Of a DNA stretch of 64,000 bases, positions 8,482-21,691 are shown in pieces. The notes beneath the pieces are model-generated. The model was not told the DNA's origin. It worked only from the letters and a program-made list of their open reading frames with translations, and did not search any database. A program made the position numbers and the translations under genes. Location: NCBI GenBank assembly GCA_033063855.1, contig CP093831.1, forward strand, positions 6,882,001 to 6,946,000, read 5' to 3'. The stretch comes from Smittia aterrima (Eukaryota > Arthropoda > Insecta > Diptera > Chironomidae). Position 1 is the first letter of the stretch. Each line of letters begins with the position of its first letter.

Positions 8482-10163
8482 ATGTCTCGTCATGAGGGTA
8501 AGTGCGCGATCTATTTATTGCACGCTTTCACAATGTCACGGCGATGACGTAAACGAGCGTTCGTGAATTCGACATTGTGAAATTGTGAAAGAAAAAAATA
8601 TGGACGGATGATGAAAGTGATCCAGTGCCTGGATGTTGTTGTTGTTATTGACATAAATTTTTCCACGATGACGATGCTTTTCTCACTTTTGTTTTTCTCT
8701 CCTCTTTTTTCAATTCAGGAGTCAGCTGCGATTACTGTATGAAGAGCAATTTCCGCGGCCGACGCTATAAATGTTTAATCTGCTATGACTATGACTTGTG
8801 TGCTGAGTGTTATGAGAGCAATGCAACTTCAACTCGTCACACGACAGGACACGCAGTTCAATGCATTCTCACACGATCGATGTTAGAGGTGGCTTATGGT
8901 AGTGGTTCTTCATCGCGGCAATTTCAAAGCTTCACATGTCCGTATTGCAGTAAGAAAGGATTCAGCGATACGACTTTGCTTGAACATGTCACAGCTGAAC
9001 ACTCAGAATCATCAGATAACTCAGATGTAGCTATGGAAGTTATTTGTCCAGTATGTGCTGCATCGCCTGGCGGAGAGCCTAACATGAAGACCGATGACTT
9101 AGCAGAACATTTAACTCTTGAACATCATCGAGGTGGAGGCGGATCAACCTTTGAATTTATAAATGAACCGTCAGCGATCAGACACGGCGGAGTGCGTAGA
9201 ATTTCAAGAGCAGCAGTTGGACCAGGAGGTGTACGCTCAGCTCGTCGATCAAATCCCAATTTCAGCCCATCGAATCAAGAGCCCGCCGATCGCGAATCAG
9301 TAGATTTATTTGCTGAACTACAACAGACATTAGCTGGCGGGTCACGCCGTCAATTGCAGCAACTTCAAATGCAAATTCAAATGGAAAGGCAGGCAATTGA
9401 GAACAGAATCACAAACATCAGTCGACGACCTGCAGGATCAACTACAGGTACTGCTGCAGCCACTGGCACTAGCAATGCAAACCAAGCAAGCATCAGCATT
9501 CAGAGAATTCTATCCGCGATGTCAAACAGTGGAAGTTCACGTGCAGAGTCATTCATGACTTCATCGCCAGCCGCTCGTAGTCAATTCTTAGCAAGTGTGG
9601 CTTCGGGTGGTGGAGGAACTGCGTCGTCGGGTAATCATACGTCGTCTTCCACAGGCTCATCTCAATTGAGCTTCATCCCTGCTGGAATTCAATTGCAAGG
9701 CTTACAAGCAACTCAAGCAAATGATGCTGGCTCTATTCAAGTTCCGACAGTAGGCGGACAGTTCTTAATGCCACGTTTTCTGGCACCAGCGATGGGTGAG
9801 GAGGAAAGAGAAAATCTTGAAAGGGAAAGGTCTGATAGGTAAGCTATTCTAATGATGTACGCAATTTTAGTTCTAAATGCTCATTTATATTTTAGATCCC
9901 ATTATATTCAAGAGCTCCTGTTGGCTACTACACATGAAATTAGTCAAATTGTGATTAATGAGCCGTCGGTCGAGGAATGTCCCGCCGCTATTGAATCGTT
10001 AAATGTGGATGAGAATGTTGAACAACGTGGTGCCGAAGCTGTTTTTGTTGATGAAACGCCAATGGGAGCAGAGGCAATGAAGAAGAGTTTCATACGAAAG
10101 AAAGAAATTCCATCTAACGACGATGGCAAAAAGCAAAAGTCCAAAGCCAACGTGAGAAAGTGA
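8482..10163 (+). CDS. KCMF1: KCMF1-like E3 ubiquitin ligase (ZZ-type zinc finger, 467 aa)
   Basis: KCMF1 is a RING-like E3 ligase of the N-degron/autophagy branch that works with UBR4. Exons: 8482..8497, 8719..9838, 9896..10163. Exon 1 encodes only MSRHEG and splices to a ZZ zinc finger (VSCDYCMKSNFRGRRYKC, then CYDYDLCAECY). A C2H2-type region follows (FTCPYCSKKGF ... HVTAEH), then a second zinc region (VICPVCAASPGG ... HLTLEHH). The middle is Ser/Gly/Ala-rich, with a Gln-rich coiled-coil-like stretch (RRQLQQLQMQIQMERQ). The conserved C-terminal block DRSHYIQELLLATT crosses the last splice junction. The tail is basic (KKQKSKANVRK). First-exon sequence, zinc motifs and the RS...QELLL block all agree with the family. 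The 221-bp first intron is unusually long for this locus. Confidence 0.93.
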
Positions 10164-10277
10164 AAAGTGTTTGTTGTGCGTGTTGTTGCGTAATTTCTAG
10201 TTTCTATTCACCAACGAAGAGTCAATCAGGCCACAAAAGCTCGATACCTTCAGCGATAGTCACCGTCTTTGAAGCGT

Positions 10278-10283
10278 AATAAA
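10278..10283 (+). terminator. Poly(A) signal of KCMF1
   Basis: AATAAA 115 bp after the KCMF1 stop codon, in AT-rich sequence. A second AATAAA lies near 10739. Confidence 0.55.
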
Positions 10284-12031
10284 TTAATGAAAATAACTGC
10301 TCCAACAACCTTTATCTCCTTTCACGTCACCTTTCCCCGAACTCTCCCAAGTTAAACAAAGTACGTACGCAAATAAATGAAGAAATATCCTCACAAACTC
10401 TCGTGAATTCGAGGAAAAAGTCTACTTAGCGATTGAAAGTCAGAAAACTTGTCCGATTGTGAAAGTCTGAGCTTCTCTGACTTCATCTTAATGACGATTG
10501 AATTTCAAAAAAGCGATCATTCTACATCGTACTATAAACGCATGGCAACGCCTCAAACTTAGAGTAGTTTCTTCCTGCAAAGAATCGTCTAAGTTCGATG
10601 CGTTCAGTGACACAAAATCGATAAAAAGATGAATTAACTAAATATAATGAAGAAAAAAAAATCTATTTAAGCAAATAATTAATTTCTGAGGACAAAATTC
10701 ACAATGAATCTGATGAAGAATGTGAATAAAGGCTGTTGAATAAAAAAGAATCAACTTGGAAAATTATTCTCGTGACTTTTCATATTTGAGATAACTTTTA
10801 ATTTGTTTTGAAGAACTTTCAGAGGTTTACCAAGGTCATTAGTGATCTCAACTTTGATCTCTTCGCGACCGTTGAAATTTTACCACCTCGACCTTGTATT
10901 TCAGTGAAAACCAGATCTTATTAAGACTTGACGACGGACAGCTTCTGTTGTTGACTTCATCATCTGTAATTCAAATCGAATTTAAAATCTTCGGATATCT
11001 TAAAGTTAGGGGATATTTTCTTTATTCTTTTTTTCATTCACAAAACAAAAACAAGATTATTTCTTAAGAGAGTGAAAAAATAAAGTTTGAATATAAATGA
11101 CTAATCGAAAATTGATTTGCTGCAGCACAATGAGTGTCACTTGATAAATAACTTAAATTTAGTTACAAGAATATGAAAATTTTAAAAGAAAATTTCTGAA
11201 TAATTTTACAATGATAAAGTTGACCTAAAATATTTAATTTCTTATAAATTTCACACAATATTCAAATTGCCCCCGAATGACTCAGCAGCCGCTGTAGGTA
11301 TGTAATTATTCTTTAAGCATCTTCATTGCATCATCTTGCGTATAAAATTATAAAATTTCGTTTGGGCGAGAAATCTGGTTAAGATTTCTATATCTCGTTG
11401 AATATTCCACCCAAACGTCTTCTTTGAAAACAACGAGATAACTTAACGTCGACAATATTTCATTTGAGATTGTTACTCATAAGTTGACGGATCGATGATG
11501 GTTGGCAACGTTTCTTTTCATGAGACTTGATGCAACTACAAACTACAACTATAATGATCCTGATTATTCTTAAAATATTAATTAATTTAAGCAATCGAAG
11601 CGACATCAACTCTCGTTCTCACAATGTCCAGCTTTCCTATAAATCACAATTCATTTTATTTCCGTTCATCAATGTTAACACAACTGCTGCTCATGAGAGG
11701 ATCAAAGTAATTAAATTATTAAAGTACGTTGGCTAATTTCCTTAAGATTCTTCTTTTCGTGAGATAGAACTTGAATTGATTAATGTGATGAATGAATGTT
11801 TTGGTGAATTTGAAAAATGCTTATCTCTTACAGTATCAAAAAAGCCATTTAACATTACACAACTGTTGGTTGATTTCTGTTTTGAAACAAATGCAATCAA
11901 TTCCTGCAAAGTTTATTCTTGATGATCGAATAAAATTCTTTGCGCTCATCTCAAAACAAAACAACGTCAAGCAGTTCTTGGAAGTGCTGAGAAATGGTGG
12001 TAATTTAATGTGGTATGAAAATCGTTATCGC
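10284..12031. other. Convergent intergenic region
   Basis: About 1.7 kb between the 3' ends of KCMF1 (plus) and fascin (minus). It probably holds both 3' UTRs. I see only short chance ORFs on either strand and no recognisable gene. Confidence 0.5.
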
Positions 12032-15000
12032 TTAATATTCCCATTGAGTTGCAGTGTCTGATCCACCTTCGATTAATTTGAAAGCTCCATTCTTTGTTGC
12101 GCCCAAATATTTTCCATCTTTTGATCTAGAAATCAAGAATGTTTTAGAGAGAATTTCAATGAAATGAGAATTTTCGATATTACCTGATCGAGATGCGCGT
12201 TGGTTCGCGCAATTCCAGATAAAATCCATCAGAAGGACCTTCAGCGTCAACAACAATTCCATCAGCATCAATGCGCCAATATTTTCCGTTGTGTCCTTTA
12301 AAGTGAACTAAACCCTTTTCCCCTCGTTCGACCAGAATTGTTTCATACATCGCCTTGTTACATTCAAGCTTTGTGTTTCCTGGAGCTCGATATCCGACAA
12401 ATCCTTGTTCGCATTTTAAGACGAGAATGGGACGGTTGATGAGGTAGAAGAAAAATTTGGTGACATCTTCAACAACATCAGAAGTCGCGAATAAATGACC
12501 GGAGCGTTTTGTTCCCAACAACTTGCCATTGTTAGCTCGGAAGGAAACTGAACCATCACCATGCCAAACGAGTTCGAAAAGAGCATCAGCAGAACGACGA
12601 TTTCCTGTAGCTTGGATTCCTCCTCCAGTTGACAAACACCAGTATCTGTCCTGAGTTGTTCGCAAGCCCCAACGATGAGCTGACCAGTCGTACTCAAGCT
12701 GGAAAGTTTCGTTGTCTCCGATTTCATCCTGGTTGGCTGTTACATCAACGCCTTGCTTGACTGATACGTATTTGTTGTTAAGAGCAGCGATGAACGAAGC
12801 TTGTGGCAAGGAATCTTCAAGTGAGAACAATTCGTCACGAGTGACAGTTGATGATCGAGATTTAAGAACAGCCTTTGATCCGATTGGCGATAAGTAAGTT
12901 CCATGACGATCGCGTAAAGCTAAATGTCCGCCATGGTATTCAGCACTGAAGAGACAGTCGTTGGTGCATTTAACATCGAGTTTACCGGTGAAGCTCAAAT
13001 ATCTGAGGGAGAATCAAATGTTGATAAAGTGATTCTTAAAGATTTTTATTAAATTAATTTTACTTATTGTTGCAAGTGTGCAAAGCATATCTTCCGTCTT
13101 CATCAGCACGGAACTCCAAAGTGAACAAAGTGTCTTCGCCCCATGGAATGTTAGAATCAACATGAATCTCGTCCTGAGATTCTGACAAATGAGCGAAACG
13201 CTTGCGACCGACAGAGCGGAGGTTGACTTGAGGACGAGCGGCAAGATGAACTGACCAATACTCAGTACTGGCAGGAACTTTTGCAGTACATGTTAGCTTC
13301 TCTGGATTTCCTCCGAGGTAATAACCTCGAGATTCATTACGCAACGCCCACTTTCCATCATCAGAGATGCTGATTTGGAAACGACTGCCGGCATCTCGCT
13401 CATCTGACTCGCAAAGAACATTTCCAAATTGATCGACCGATAAGTATTTTGCCAGGTGGGATCGCAAGTAAATAACGCCTGAAAGTATAGAGAAAGAAAG
13501 AAATTGTTTTGTAGTCTGCTGTTTTATGAAAATTAGAAAATGAAAATCGATATTTTGAAATGAGATATCTTTCACCTCCATTCCAAGTAAGCCGTTTACC
13601 GCGAGCCTTTCTAACCGATATATGTTTACAACTGACCTATGAACTCCTCAACTGACAGAAAAATAATTCGCTCTGTTTCGAGTACAATGGAGATTAGAAA
13701 GAATTGCTGGCAGCTCTTGCTTCAAATGTTCAGTTGAGTATTCAGCGATAAACCATCGATTACTTACAATTGTTTTTATTCTTCAATCATGCATGAAACA
13801 AAATCTCAACAATCATCGCAACTTCAGCAATAGAAACGTTACACAACGAATTGAAAATTAATCTGATTTTGAAAACAATTGACAATCGATTCAACTAAGG
13901 TCTAGCAATAACCTCACTCGTTTGTATTGATGAAGACTTTTGAAGCATTTTTGAATGAAAATGATTTTCAGAAAATCACAAAAATCTAAAAGGCGCGCGC
14001 GAAATTAATTAATTTCGGTTCACTAGATGAATCGATTCCAATCTGGAGAACAATTGGCCTATTTTGCAGATGAATCGTTCAACTTCAATCACGATTCACT
14101 GCACGAAGAGCTGTGGATTCGCTTCAGTGAACTACGAAAATCCATTAACAGTTTTAGTTTTTGTGATTGGCACTCGCCGACGAAACAAAATTGAAATGTT
14201 GAGGAAACATTAAGGGAAATAAATTATGTAAATTTCACTTCAAACAAAGATCCGCAATAATCGAATGATTTGAAGTTTATGAGCAAGAAACTTTCGCCCA
14301 GCACATGCCAACGGTCTCAGATTAAAGATGAGAAATTTTAATTGCGATAAGTAACCAAAATAAGTTAAGTCATTCGAAAGCAATTAATTTCAATCTCAGC
14401 GCTGGCTAATGACGGCAATTTACAAAGCGCATCGTGGTACGAGGTTCGCACTCGAAGTTGCATGATTTCTCCTCAGTCGTTTACTATTTCTCTTCCATGG
14501 AAACCGACAAACAACAAGATCCGTTCACGTCTCATTAGCCCCAGGCAGCTCACGCATTGTAAGCTAGCACCACGAGATTTTCATTCGCTTTATCGTCGCG
14601 TCTTCATGTAGAGAGAAAATACCAGAAGCACTTTCAGATGTCGGATTAGTAGTTGGATTATTATTAATGCGGAATTGTTGAGCAAGCCTAATGCCATTGA
14701 AACTGATTCGCGTAGGCGTCAGTACCAGACGAAGAATTTTATTTAAGATGCGTCCCTCGTTGCGTTATTATTAAACTTCTTCGCGAATGAGTGAACTTTA
14801 TTAAATTCTTCAGAAACGGAGGAATATAAAGATTTTATAATTGAATTATTTCAATGGAAATAAAAGCAGCAATCAAGAGCAGATTTCCAATTAAATTTCT
14901 TGTTGTTGATGCATTGAAAGCAGAAGGGCGCTGAACTCTTTTAACTTCGTAATAAAACTTTGTTCACCCTCAATTCAATGGTATGCCAAACATTTGTCAC

Positions 15001-18000
15001 TCAAACAACATTCACGTCGATTTGCTCTAAAATTCATTTCTATTGATTTTTGTCCAGATGTTAAATTATCTGTGATGAATAATCGGGTGAGTCGATAAGC
15101 ATTAAGTCGAATTCATAATCTCACGACTTGCAAAAATCCCATGAAAGTTATAAATCGAAAAAGCCGCAACGATCTCGTACGAATCATAAATTTCGCAAGC
15201 GACTCAAATTCAATTTCAAACGATAATCTGGAGATCGCAATGAACAACCACAACGAGAAAATTGGAATCAATTTTAGCTTTCCGCTCGACATTAGCAGAG
15301 ACGGAAGCAGACGGGAGCCAAGATCAATGTCTAAATGGTTCATTGTTGATGACACGGTCTAGGAATTTCGATTCTTCTTCTCCTCGCTTTAGCTTGTTGC
15401 GATGATTTACCGTAAGTTTGAAGATTATTGAGAAACGAAAGCAAGTATTAAGCCGCAAAGAAGAGAAGGAATAAGAGAAATTATAAAAGAAATAAAAGTT
15501 GATTCATTTCAACAATTGAAAGATCTTGTAAATCGTTAACACAAAAGAATAAAAATTCTGATGTGCGAACTATTCATCGTTAAAATTTTTGCGCGAGGCG
15601 CCAATAAAAAAAATAAGATCAGTTATCGTCTTTGAACGACGTGGCTCAATGGACTTTAAGTAATGAATGATTCTCTGTTCTGCTAACGATTTTTGCAGTT
15701 CAAATCTCGCGGAAAACAAAATCAGGTTCGCATTTATGGAAATTACAAGTCAATCAAATGGTTTCGAGCCGGACAATTTAAAAGATGCGAGCGAAAGTTG
15801 CTAATTGAACTGATTTGGCTTATTACAACTTGATTTGCATGACTAAACAAGACCGATCGCGTTTCATTTTTAACCAATTAACATTTTAATTAATCTCCGG
15901 GCTCTAATGAAAAAAGCTGCGGAATTCTACATAGTTGAGTGATTTCAATGGATCATCGCGAGTATCATGAACATAAGTTAATTATAACCAAGTTAAACGA
16001 TTTAATTATGCATCAAGCGCGATAATTTTCAGATAATTAAGATTTTGATTAAAAGTTTAACACGCATCAGCAACGAAAGTTTTTCGTCAAAATTCAATTT
16101 CAGCTTTCCACAAACAATCAACACACGGCACAGCCCGATCATTATTAAATGTAACACGTGTAATTTTAAACTCATTATCAAAAAGAATTTTTACCACGGC
16201 CCGCCTCACTCCAACTGTTTACCAACATTAAACGCCGCTATCGGACCAGCCTTATTGAGTGCAAATTGCTGCTGAAGAAGCATGAGAAAGAAATATTACG
16301 ATTAAAAGCTCTTACGTTAGTTTATCATGATACTGAGGCCGACGACCTTCCTAATGCATACGACAATATGTAAAGGAAATTTCAATTTGAGATTTGCATC
16401 ATAAAAACGACGATTACTTTTCAATTTTAGCGACTTAATTATCATGTGAAGTGAATGACTTAATTGGAGCTGATACAACAGGACATGCCATCAACGAGCG
16501 CATGATCAAGATAACAGCCGGCGAGCTGAACTTGAAGGGGAAAAGTGGAATAAGAATACATTAACGGACTTGTTTCAGTTATTTTTTTTTTGGAAATCAG
16601 CTGAGAGAGTTAAAGCAAAGTCATCAACCTTAATTAACTCAGACGTAATTTTAAGTCTTTTTGGTATTTTGGTACAAAAAAGAATTCTTGCAAAAAAGGA
16701 AATCGAAGAAAAATTAAATTATGTCAATCACAAGCTCAGATTCAAATGAGATAAAGAAATCATCATCGAATTACGGTTTTTTGTTTTATTTTGCATCTTG
16801 GACTTGTTATCAAGCTGAAGGGGTCAAGGTGAAAAAAGAATCTCCGCGGCGCTCAAAACGGCACGAAACAGGGTGATTCATCTTCCGCTTTATACAACTG
16901 TCGTTGTGATGGGTTTTTTTCATTTTCGATACACTGCAAACTTGTTATTGGAAGTTTTGTGCTTCAAGGAATCTTGAAGAGACTCGAAGACGATGTGAGT
17001 AATCGAAGAATTCCCAGAGAGCCGTTCAGTTGTGAATCGTACTTTGTCGCGAGAAGATCGTTTTAACATAATATTTTTTAATAAAATAAGAAACCTTTCT
17101 TAAGACGACATGCACTACTCGTTGCTCTTCTTCGTTATTTTATCGCTAAGCTGTAAAAATCTTTCTCAAGCAGGTGACACACTTTTGAATATCAGATTTA
17201 GCAAGTTTATCTAATGTGAAAATGACTTTTCAGCCGCTATCAACAGAGACTTTGTGTCGCCGGAAGAACTTGAAGCGCTGTTGAGTGGCGGAGGAAAGGT
17301 TCAAAGTAAAGTTAGCACTGCTTCGCCAGCAATCAAACCGAACGTGGTTCCTCTTATGAAACCAGTAGCTGTCCCAATTGCGGTACCAGCGAAGAAGCCT
17401 GTAGATACTCCAGTGAGATTACCTTTCGAAAGAGACACTGACGACCGACCAGTTTGGGGATCAAGTGCAATAAGTTCAGCCAATGCTCAAGCAAATGCTC
17501 AAAATAAGCATGACGGAAAAGAGCAAACAGCAGGCGCTAACACGTATAATAACAACGTTAACAATGAACATGGGAATTTCCATAACTCGGGTAGTTCTGC
17601 GATAGGGAGTAATATCGCGGATGACGGTAGCAAAGGTCAAGTCGCGTCATCGAATACTCAGAAGATGACGTCACAAACAGCCGACGGATTTAAAAATCAA
17701 GAATCGTCGCAGAGTCAGTCGGTAAACTTTGATAAGCACGCGGGATCGCTTCAAGCGACAGACGCTCAAACAAACAACATTCACACCATCGACAAAACGG
17801 GCGAGAAACGTGAGCAGACTGGTGGAGCGTCAGCCACAAATCAGAATCAACACGGATCAGGCAACAGCAAAGCGCAAACGAATACAGTTGAATATATCGA
17901 AAACGGTGTCAAGGGAACAAAAACGGACTCGACAGCGCAATCGAGCCAGATTAATAAAGATGGAACAGTTGCAAACGCACACACGCATTCTGGATCAAAC

Positions 18001-21000
18001 ACTTATAAAGCTCCCGATGGTACTGAAGTGACTGAGAATAAAGCTGGTTCATCAAGTTCGAGTATGGGACCTAACGGAAATAGTGGATCAAACGCTGGTT
18101 GTGGGTCATCAGGAGCAGGCGGAAACCATGGCAACAGCTTCAGTTCATCATCATCTTCGTCATCCTCTTCATCCTTCGGTAATGGACAAGGTCAAACATT
18201 CAGTCAATCAGACTGTAACACAAAAACTGGAACCGGTCCCGGCGCAGTTCCTTTCATCCCATTCAATCAATTTAACCAGCAATTTCCCTTTCCGTATCAA
18301 TTTCAGTCGCCGTATCCAGTCGGATAATTGAAAACGAAGTGTCAATGAACTTCATCGAAAGTAATTTTTTTGCCATAAACATGAATAAACAGAAAAAAAT
18401 AAAAACATCGACTAAATTACGTCATATGAAAAAAATCTAGAATCACTTTACTATGTGCTTTTAAACGTTGCTTTAGTGCGCGACTTGTCAGTGGATTTGT
18501 GACCATTCCGAAAGACGGTTCGCTCTTCACCTTGGCGAGCCTCGATTTCAGAAATTGTCTTGATTGATGGTGCGCGGTGAATTACCAGTTGTGATTAAGA
18601 AGCGTTAGCGTGATCATCGCTTTCTTCAATGCGATGAAGCTTTTATTTGCGCTTACAATCATCGGATGGTTTAAGGCTTTAAAAATATTGACTGAAGCTG
18701 GTGAGCAAAATTCGTTTTCATTAAAGATATTAACAACTAGAAGTGAAGTTTAATTTCTTAAGCTTCACTTCTTGTTCGAAAGTCTATGAAAGTAACAGAA
18801 TAATTGTTGTAGCGCCGCTAAATCAGTTCGTGGAGAATAGTCGACTGCTTTGGGGATTTCCCCATGAGAGTGAGTTCGTTGGAAAGAGTTTTAGCCGTGA
18901 CCAAGAAGCGATCGTTTTTGACGGACCAACTAACGAGAAGAAACCATTTCGCTTTCCTGGAGAAGAAGACGACATTGATCTGAGTGGATCGTTCACGCCA
19001 CAAATGACGTTTTCCCCAATGTCAAAGCCGCCGCTCATACCATCAAGTGGAACATTCGCAAATTGCGGATCATTCACGCATAACAGCGAAGGCGTTATTA
19101 TCGTAACTTCAAGTAACGCTACAATTCTCACTTTTCCAAACGGAACCCAAATATTATACTCAAAGTGTGAAGTTGTTCAGACACTTGCTAATGCCGGCTG
19201 ATAAACATTCTCGTTTCTCATTAAAATTGTGTAAAAAGATAATGAAGCTGTGTTCGAGCGATGAATCACTTCACTTGTTGGAAAGATGTTGTAAGTAAAG
19301 TTGTATGAGAATTTATGTCTGTTGTCTGCCATGGACAATCGAAAAGCAACTAACAAATCATAGAAAAACTAAAATAAAAATAAGCGTCGTGCAGTTGTTA
19401 GTTTGTTTTGATTATTTCCTTTACTCAGAGCAACGATTCACGATGACCTGTTTGACCCGTTTCGGCGAAATTACGTCGCTCAATTTGTTTTTCGTAGAAC
19501 ATCACAATATTTCTGTGTATATTTAGATTCGCCGTGCATTGATTTGATGAGTGATTTTAGTAATTTACAGTATTTACAGAATGCATCCGTATTGATTTGT
19601 TTTCCTATAGCATCATCAAATGTTATTGGGAAAATTCACTTAAATGCGACTTTCAATAGTGCACAAGCTTCATTGAGCATTTCTAAGTTTCAGAGTCAAG
19701 ATGAAGTGTCTAGTTAACGTTCTCGTGACTGTTTCATTAATAAAGTTTTCTTATCAGCTTCCGTATGGAGCAAAGGGATCAAGTCACTATCCCTCGTCGT
19801 CGAACGAGGTGAAATGGATTCACGGCACTGAGAGCCTTTTTGACAATTCATTGAACAAGAAAGGCACTGGAAGTCCGATTATTTTTCCTTCTGATAATCA
19901 CGGATCAGGTCACTCAATAAATAACCAAGGTCATGGCAATTCGAACTTAGGAGACGTGTTATCGCATAGACCGTCTTCTGGCTATGGACCATCACACGGA
20001 AGCGTTGGCCAATCTTCATCAAATAGCTACACACCAAGCACTTCATTTGGTGTCGCCTCAAATCCTTCACAAGGTCACGGTCTGTCGAGTGGCTACGGGC
20101 CAAGTTCGTCAGTGGGAATAATCTCAAATCCTTCACAAGGTCATGGATCATCGGGAAGTGGCCACAGCATCTCAAATGGGCCAATTTCAAAAGGATACGG
20201 ACCAAGTTCGTCAGTGGGAACAGCTTCAATTCCTTCTGGACATGGATTATCTCATGGATATGGAGATTCAAACAATTTTGGCTCATCACATGGTCAGGGA
20301 AATGTTGGAAAATCAACCGGATTTGAGCCGAGCTCACAATCGACAGGATCGCAACATAATCAAGGTCATCATCATGGACACCATCAGGGACATGGCAAGG
20401 AAATTTTGAATACAATTAAAAATTTACATGACAAAGTAATCTTAGGATTCGTTTCGATTGCTGGCGGTCATGGCCAAGGAGGAGCCAGTAACACTGGCCA
20501 TGGACTGAGTAACTCTGGTTACGGAGGCGGAAATTCTGGCCATAGTGTGAGCAGCCCTAATCATGGCCAATCTGGTCATGGAGTTAGCAGCACTGGCTAT
20601 GGATTGAGTAACTCTGGTCATGGAGGAACAAGCAATGGAGGTTTTGGGACAAGCAGCTCTGTTAATGGAGTGAAAGGTGGATACGGAAGCACACATGGAT
20701 CGGGACCAATCAACAGCGGATTTGGTTCAAATCCAAATGGTTTCGGCTCAAATGGCTACTCTATTGGATCGAATGGTCATAGCAACGGGCCTTCTTATGG
20801 TTAAGAGGAAATGTTAAAGCGAAAAATAAATTTTACACATCACAATTTCACACCTTCTTGATTATTCATGTTAATTGAAAATGAATCAATTGTTAATCGT
20901 GAAAACAGAAGAAAGGCTGAATGAAATAATTTAAACAAAAGCTTTTTCTCTCCTTCATTTTTCGCATGTTCAGCTCGAATTTCGATTACTCCCAAACATC

Positions 21001-21691
21001 GAAGTTTCTTTTCGCTTTCAATCCTCATTCCAATTGTTGGAAATCAAACGAACTCTAATCAAAAGGTTTTTGCCATATCACTTGGAATTCGCGAAAGAAA
21101 AGTGGAAAAGTTGCATAACTCTTCACGCGTGTTTGCACGCACGCCCGAAAGACGCGTTAACAACTCAACCGGAGAGAGATTGCAGGCAGTTAAACAGCTT
21201 GTGTGCATCTCGCGTTTCTTTTTTTTGCCCCATAGGCGATAAGTGATGAGATTGCGGTTTGAGATAAATGCACTTGCCAGATCCATATTAATGCACAGAG
21301 TAGAAACCGCCCATTAACTTAAAATGAATTTTAAGATTTCAACAACTCAGAAGTTATTTTTGTTTCAATGTCAGAGAAGAAAAAATCTTTCAAGGAAGTT
21401 TTAGGAAATGAGGAAAATTAATTAATTTTTTCTCTCGATTCATTTTTTAGAAACTTGATAATGATCAAATAATTATTTCTACTTACTTTCCCCGGTGGTT
21501 GATGGCTCCAATGTCCACAGTTGTTTCTTCTTTAAGCTTGCTCCGTTGGCGTTCAACTTGAAGCCAAATGTCTCGGCAGTCATGTATTTATGCTGAGCGT
21601 TGATCAAGCCAATTGTCCACCAACCTTTCTGCTGATTTTGTGATAAGATATCACCGTTTGAGTTATCAAGCGCTCCATTCATCATATTCAT
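12032..21691 (-). CDS. sn: Fascin (singed), actin-bundling protein (510 aa)
   Basis: Fascin cross-links parallel actin filaments in bristles, filopodia and nurse cells. Coding exons in transcript order: 21487..21691, 13064..13478, 12184..13002, 12032..12125; the frame is continuous. The protein is four beta-trefoil units with repeated LRSHLAKYLSVDQFG-, NNKYVSVKQG-, NNGKLLGTKRSG- and NGKYWRIDADG-type strands, and it ends GSDTATQWEY. From the first ATG, Ser52 lies in ASLKKKQLW; this is the conserved regulatory serine (Ser39 in human, Ser52 in Drosophila), which supports that start. Two further in-frame ATGs follow at 21685 and 21682. A splice acceptor at 21712-21713 just before the start implies at least one non-coding first exon farther upstream. 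The 8-kb intron between the first two coding exons holds three plus-strand genes. Confidence 0.96.
13479..17109. other. Proximal part of the large fascin intron, no gene seen
   Basis: About 3.6 kb of AT-rich non-coding sequence. Short ORFs on both strands (for example the overlapping pair around 15113-15362) have no recognisable motif. A tRNA-like A-box/B-box pair near 15640-15715 does not fold. Regulatory elements of fascin or of the nested genes may lie here. Confidence 0.4.
17110..18327 (+). CDS. Secreted Ser/Asn/Gly-rich low-complexity protein (385 aa), nested in fascin
   Basis: Function not recognised. Exons: 17110..17173 and 17234..18327, with a 60-bp phase-1 intron. Exon 1 encodes a signal peptide (MHYSLLFFVILSLSCKNLSQA). 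After it comes a short charged segment (INRDFVSPEELEALLSGGG), then a Pro/Val-rich part, then a long hydrophilic region rich in Ser, Asn, Gln, Thr and Gly with a run of about a dozen Ser near residue 315. It closes with a Pro/Phe/Gln-rich tail (FIPFNQFNQQFPFPYQ). Only two Cys lie in the mature part. The design suggests an extracellular matrix, cuticle or eggshell protein, but that is inference. It lies on the strand opposite to fascin inside its large intron, and a poly(A)-like AATAAA follows near 18382. Confidence 0.85.
18634..19201 (+). CDS. Small secreted protein of unknown function (161 aa), nested in fascin
   Basis: Exons: 18634..18700 and 18783..19201. Exon 1 encodes a signal peptide (MKLLFALTIIGWFKALKILTEA) and ends with a GTGAGC donor in phase 1. 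The acceptor at 18781-18782 is the one that keeps the frame; a nearer AG at 18761 leads to a stop. The mature part has a polar, proline-rich middle (SFTPQMTFSPMSKPPLIPSS) and a C-terminal beta-like segment (EGVIIVTSSNATILTF, then GTQILYSKC) with two Cys. It is not a recognised family. It is the second of three nested genes on the plus strand with the same plan of signal-peptide exon plus main exon. Confidence 0.7.
19701..20804 (+). CDS. Secreted Gly/Ser/His-rich repeat protein (367 aa), nested in fascin
   Basis: A single-exon ORF with a signal peptide (MKCLVNVLVTVSLIKFSYQL). The mature protein is built from degenerate repeats of the types SGYGPSSS, NPSQGHG, SSGHS and STGYGLSNSGHG, with a His-rich patch (HHHGHHQGHGK, about residue 225) and one short non-repetitive island (LNTIKNLHDKVILGFVS). 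There is no Cys after the signal peptide. Composition suggests an insect structural secreted protein (cuticle, silk-like or eggshell). A poly(A)-like AATAAA follows at about 20825. It is the third plus-strand gene inside the fascin intron. Confidence 0.85.
   Translation: MKCLVNVLVTVSLIKFSYQLPYGAKGSSHYPSSSNEVKWIHGTESLFDNSLNKKGTGSPIIFPSDNHGSGHSINNQGHGNSNLGDVLSHRPSSGYGPSHGSVGQSSSNSYTPSTSFGVASNPSQGHGLSSGYGPSSSVGIISNPSQGHGSSGSGHSISNGPISKGYGPSSSVGTASIPSGHGLSHGYGDSNNFGSSHGQGNVGKSTGFEPSSQSTGSQHNQGHHHGHHQGHGKEILNTIKNLHDKVILGFVSIAGGHGQGGASNTGHGLSNSGYGGGNSGHSVSSPNHGQSGHGVSSTGYGLSNSGHGGTSNGGFGTSSSVNGVKGGYGSTHGSGPINSGFGSNPNGFGSNGYSIGSNGHSNGPSYG

Noticed and set aside
8633..8651. Short GTT microsatellite in the first KCMF1 intron
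   Set aside because: A simple repeat with no wider structure.
15113..15362. Overlapping sense/antisense ORFs in the fascin intron
   Set aside because: Both are open by chance in AT-rich DNA. There is no signal peptide, domain or splice support.
15638..15715. tRNA-like A-box (GTGGCTCAATGGAC) and B-box (AGTTCAAATC)
   Set aside because: The T-stem and acceptor stem do not pair. At most it is a degenerate tRNA-derived repeat.
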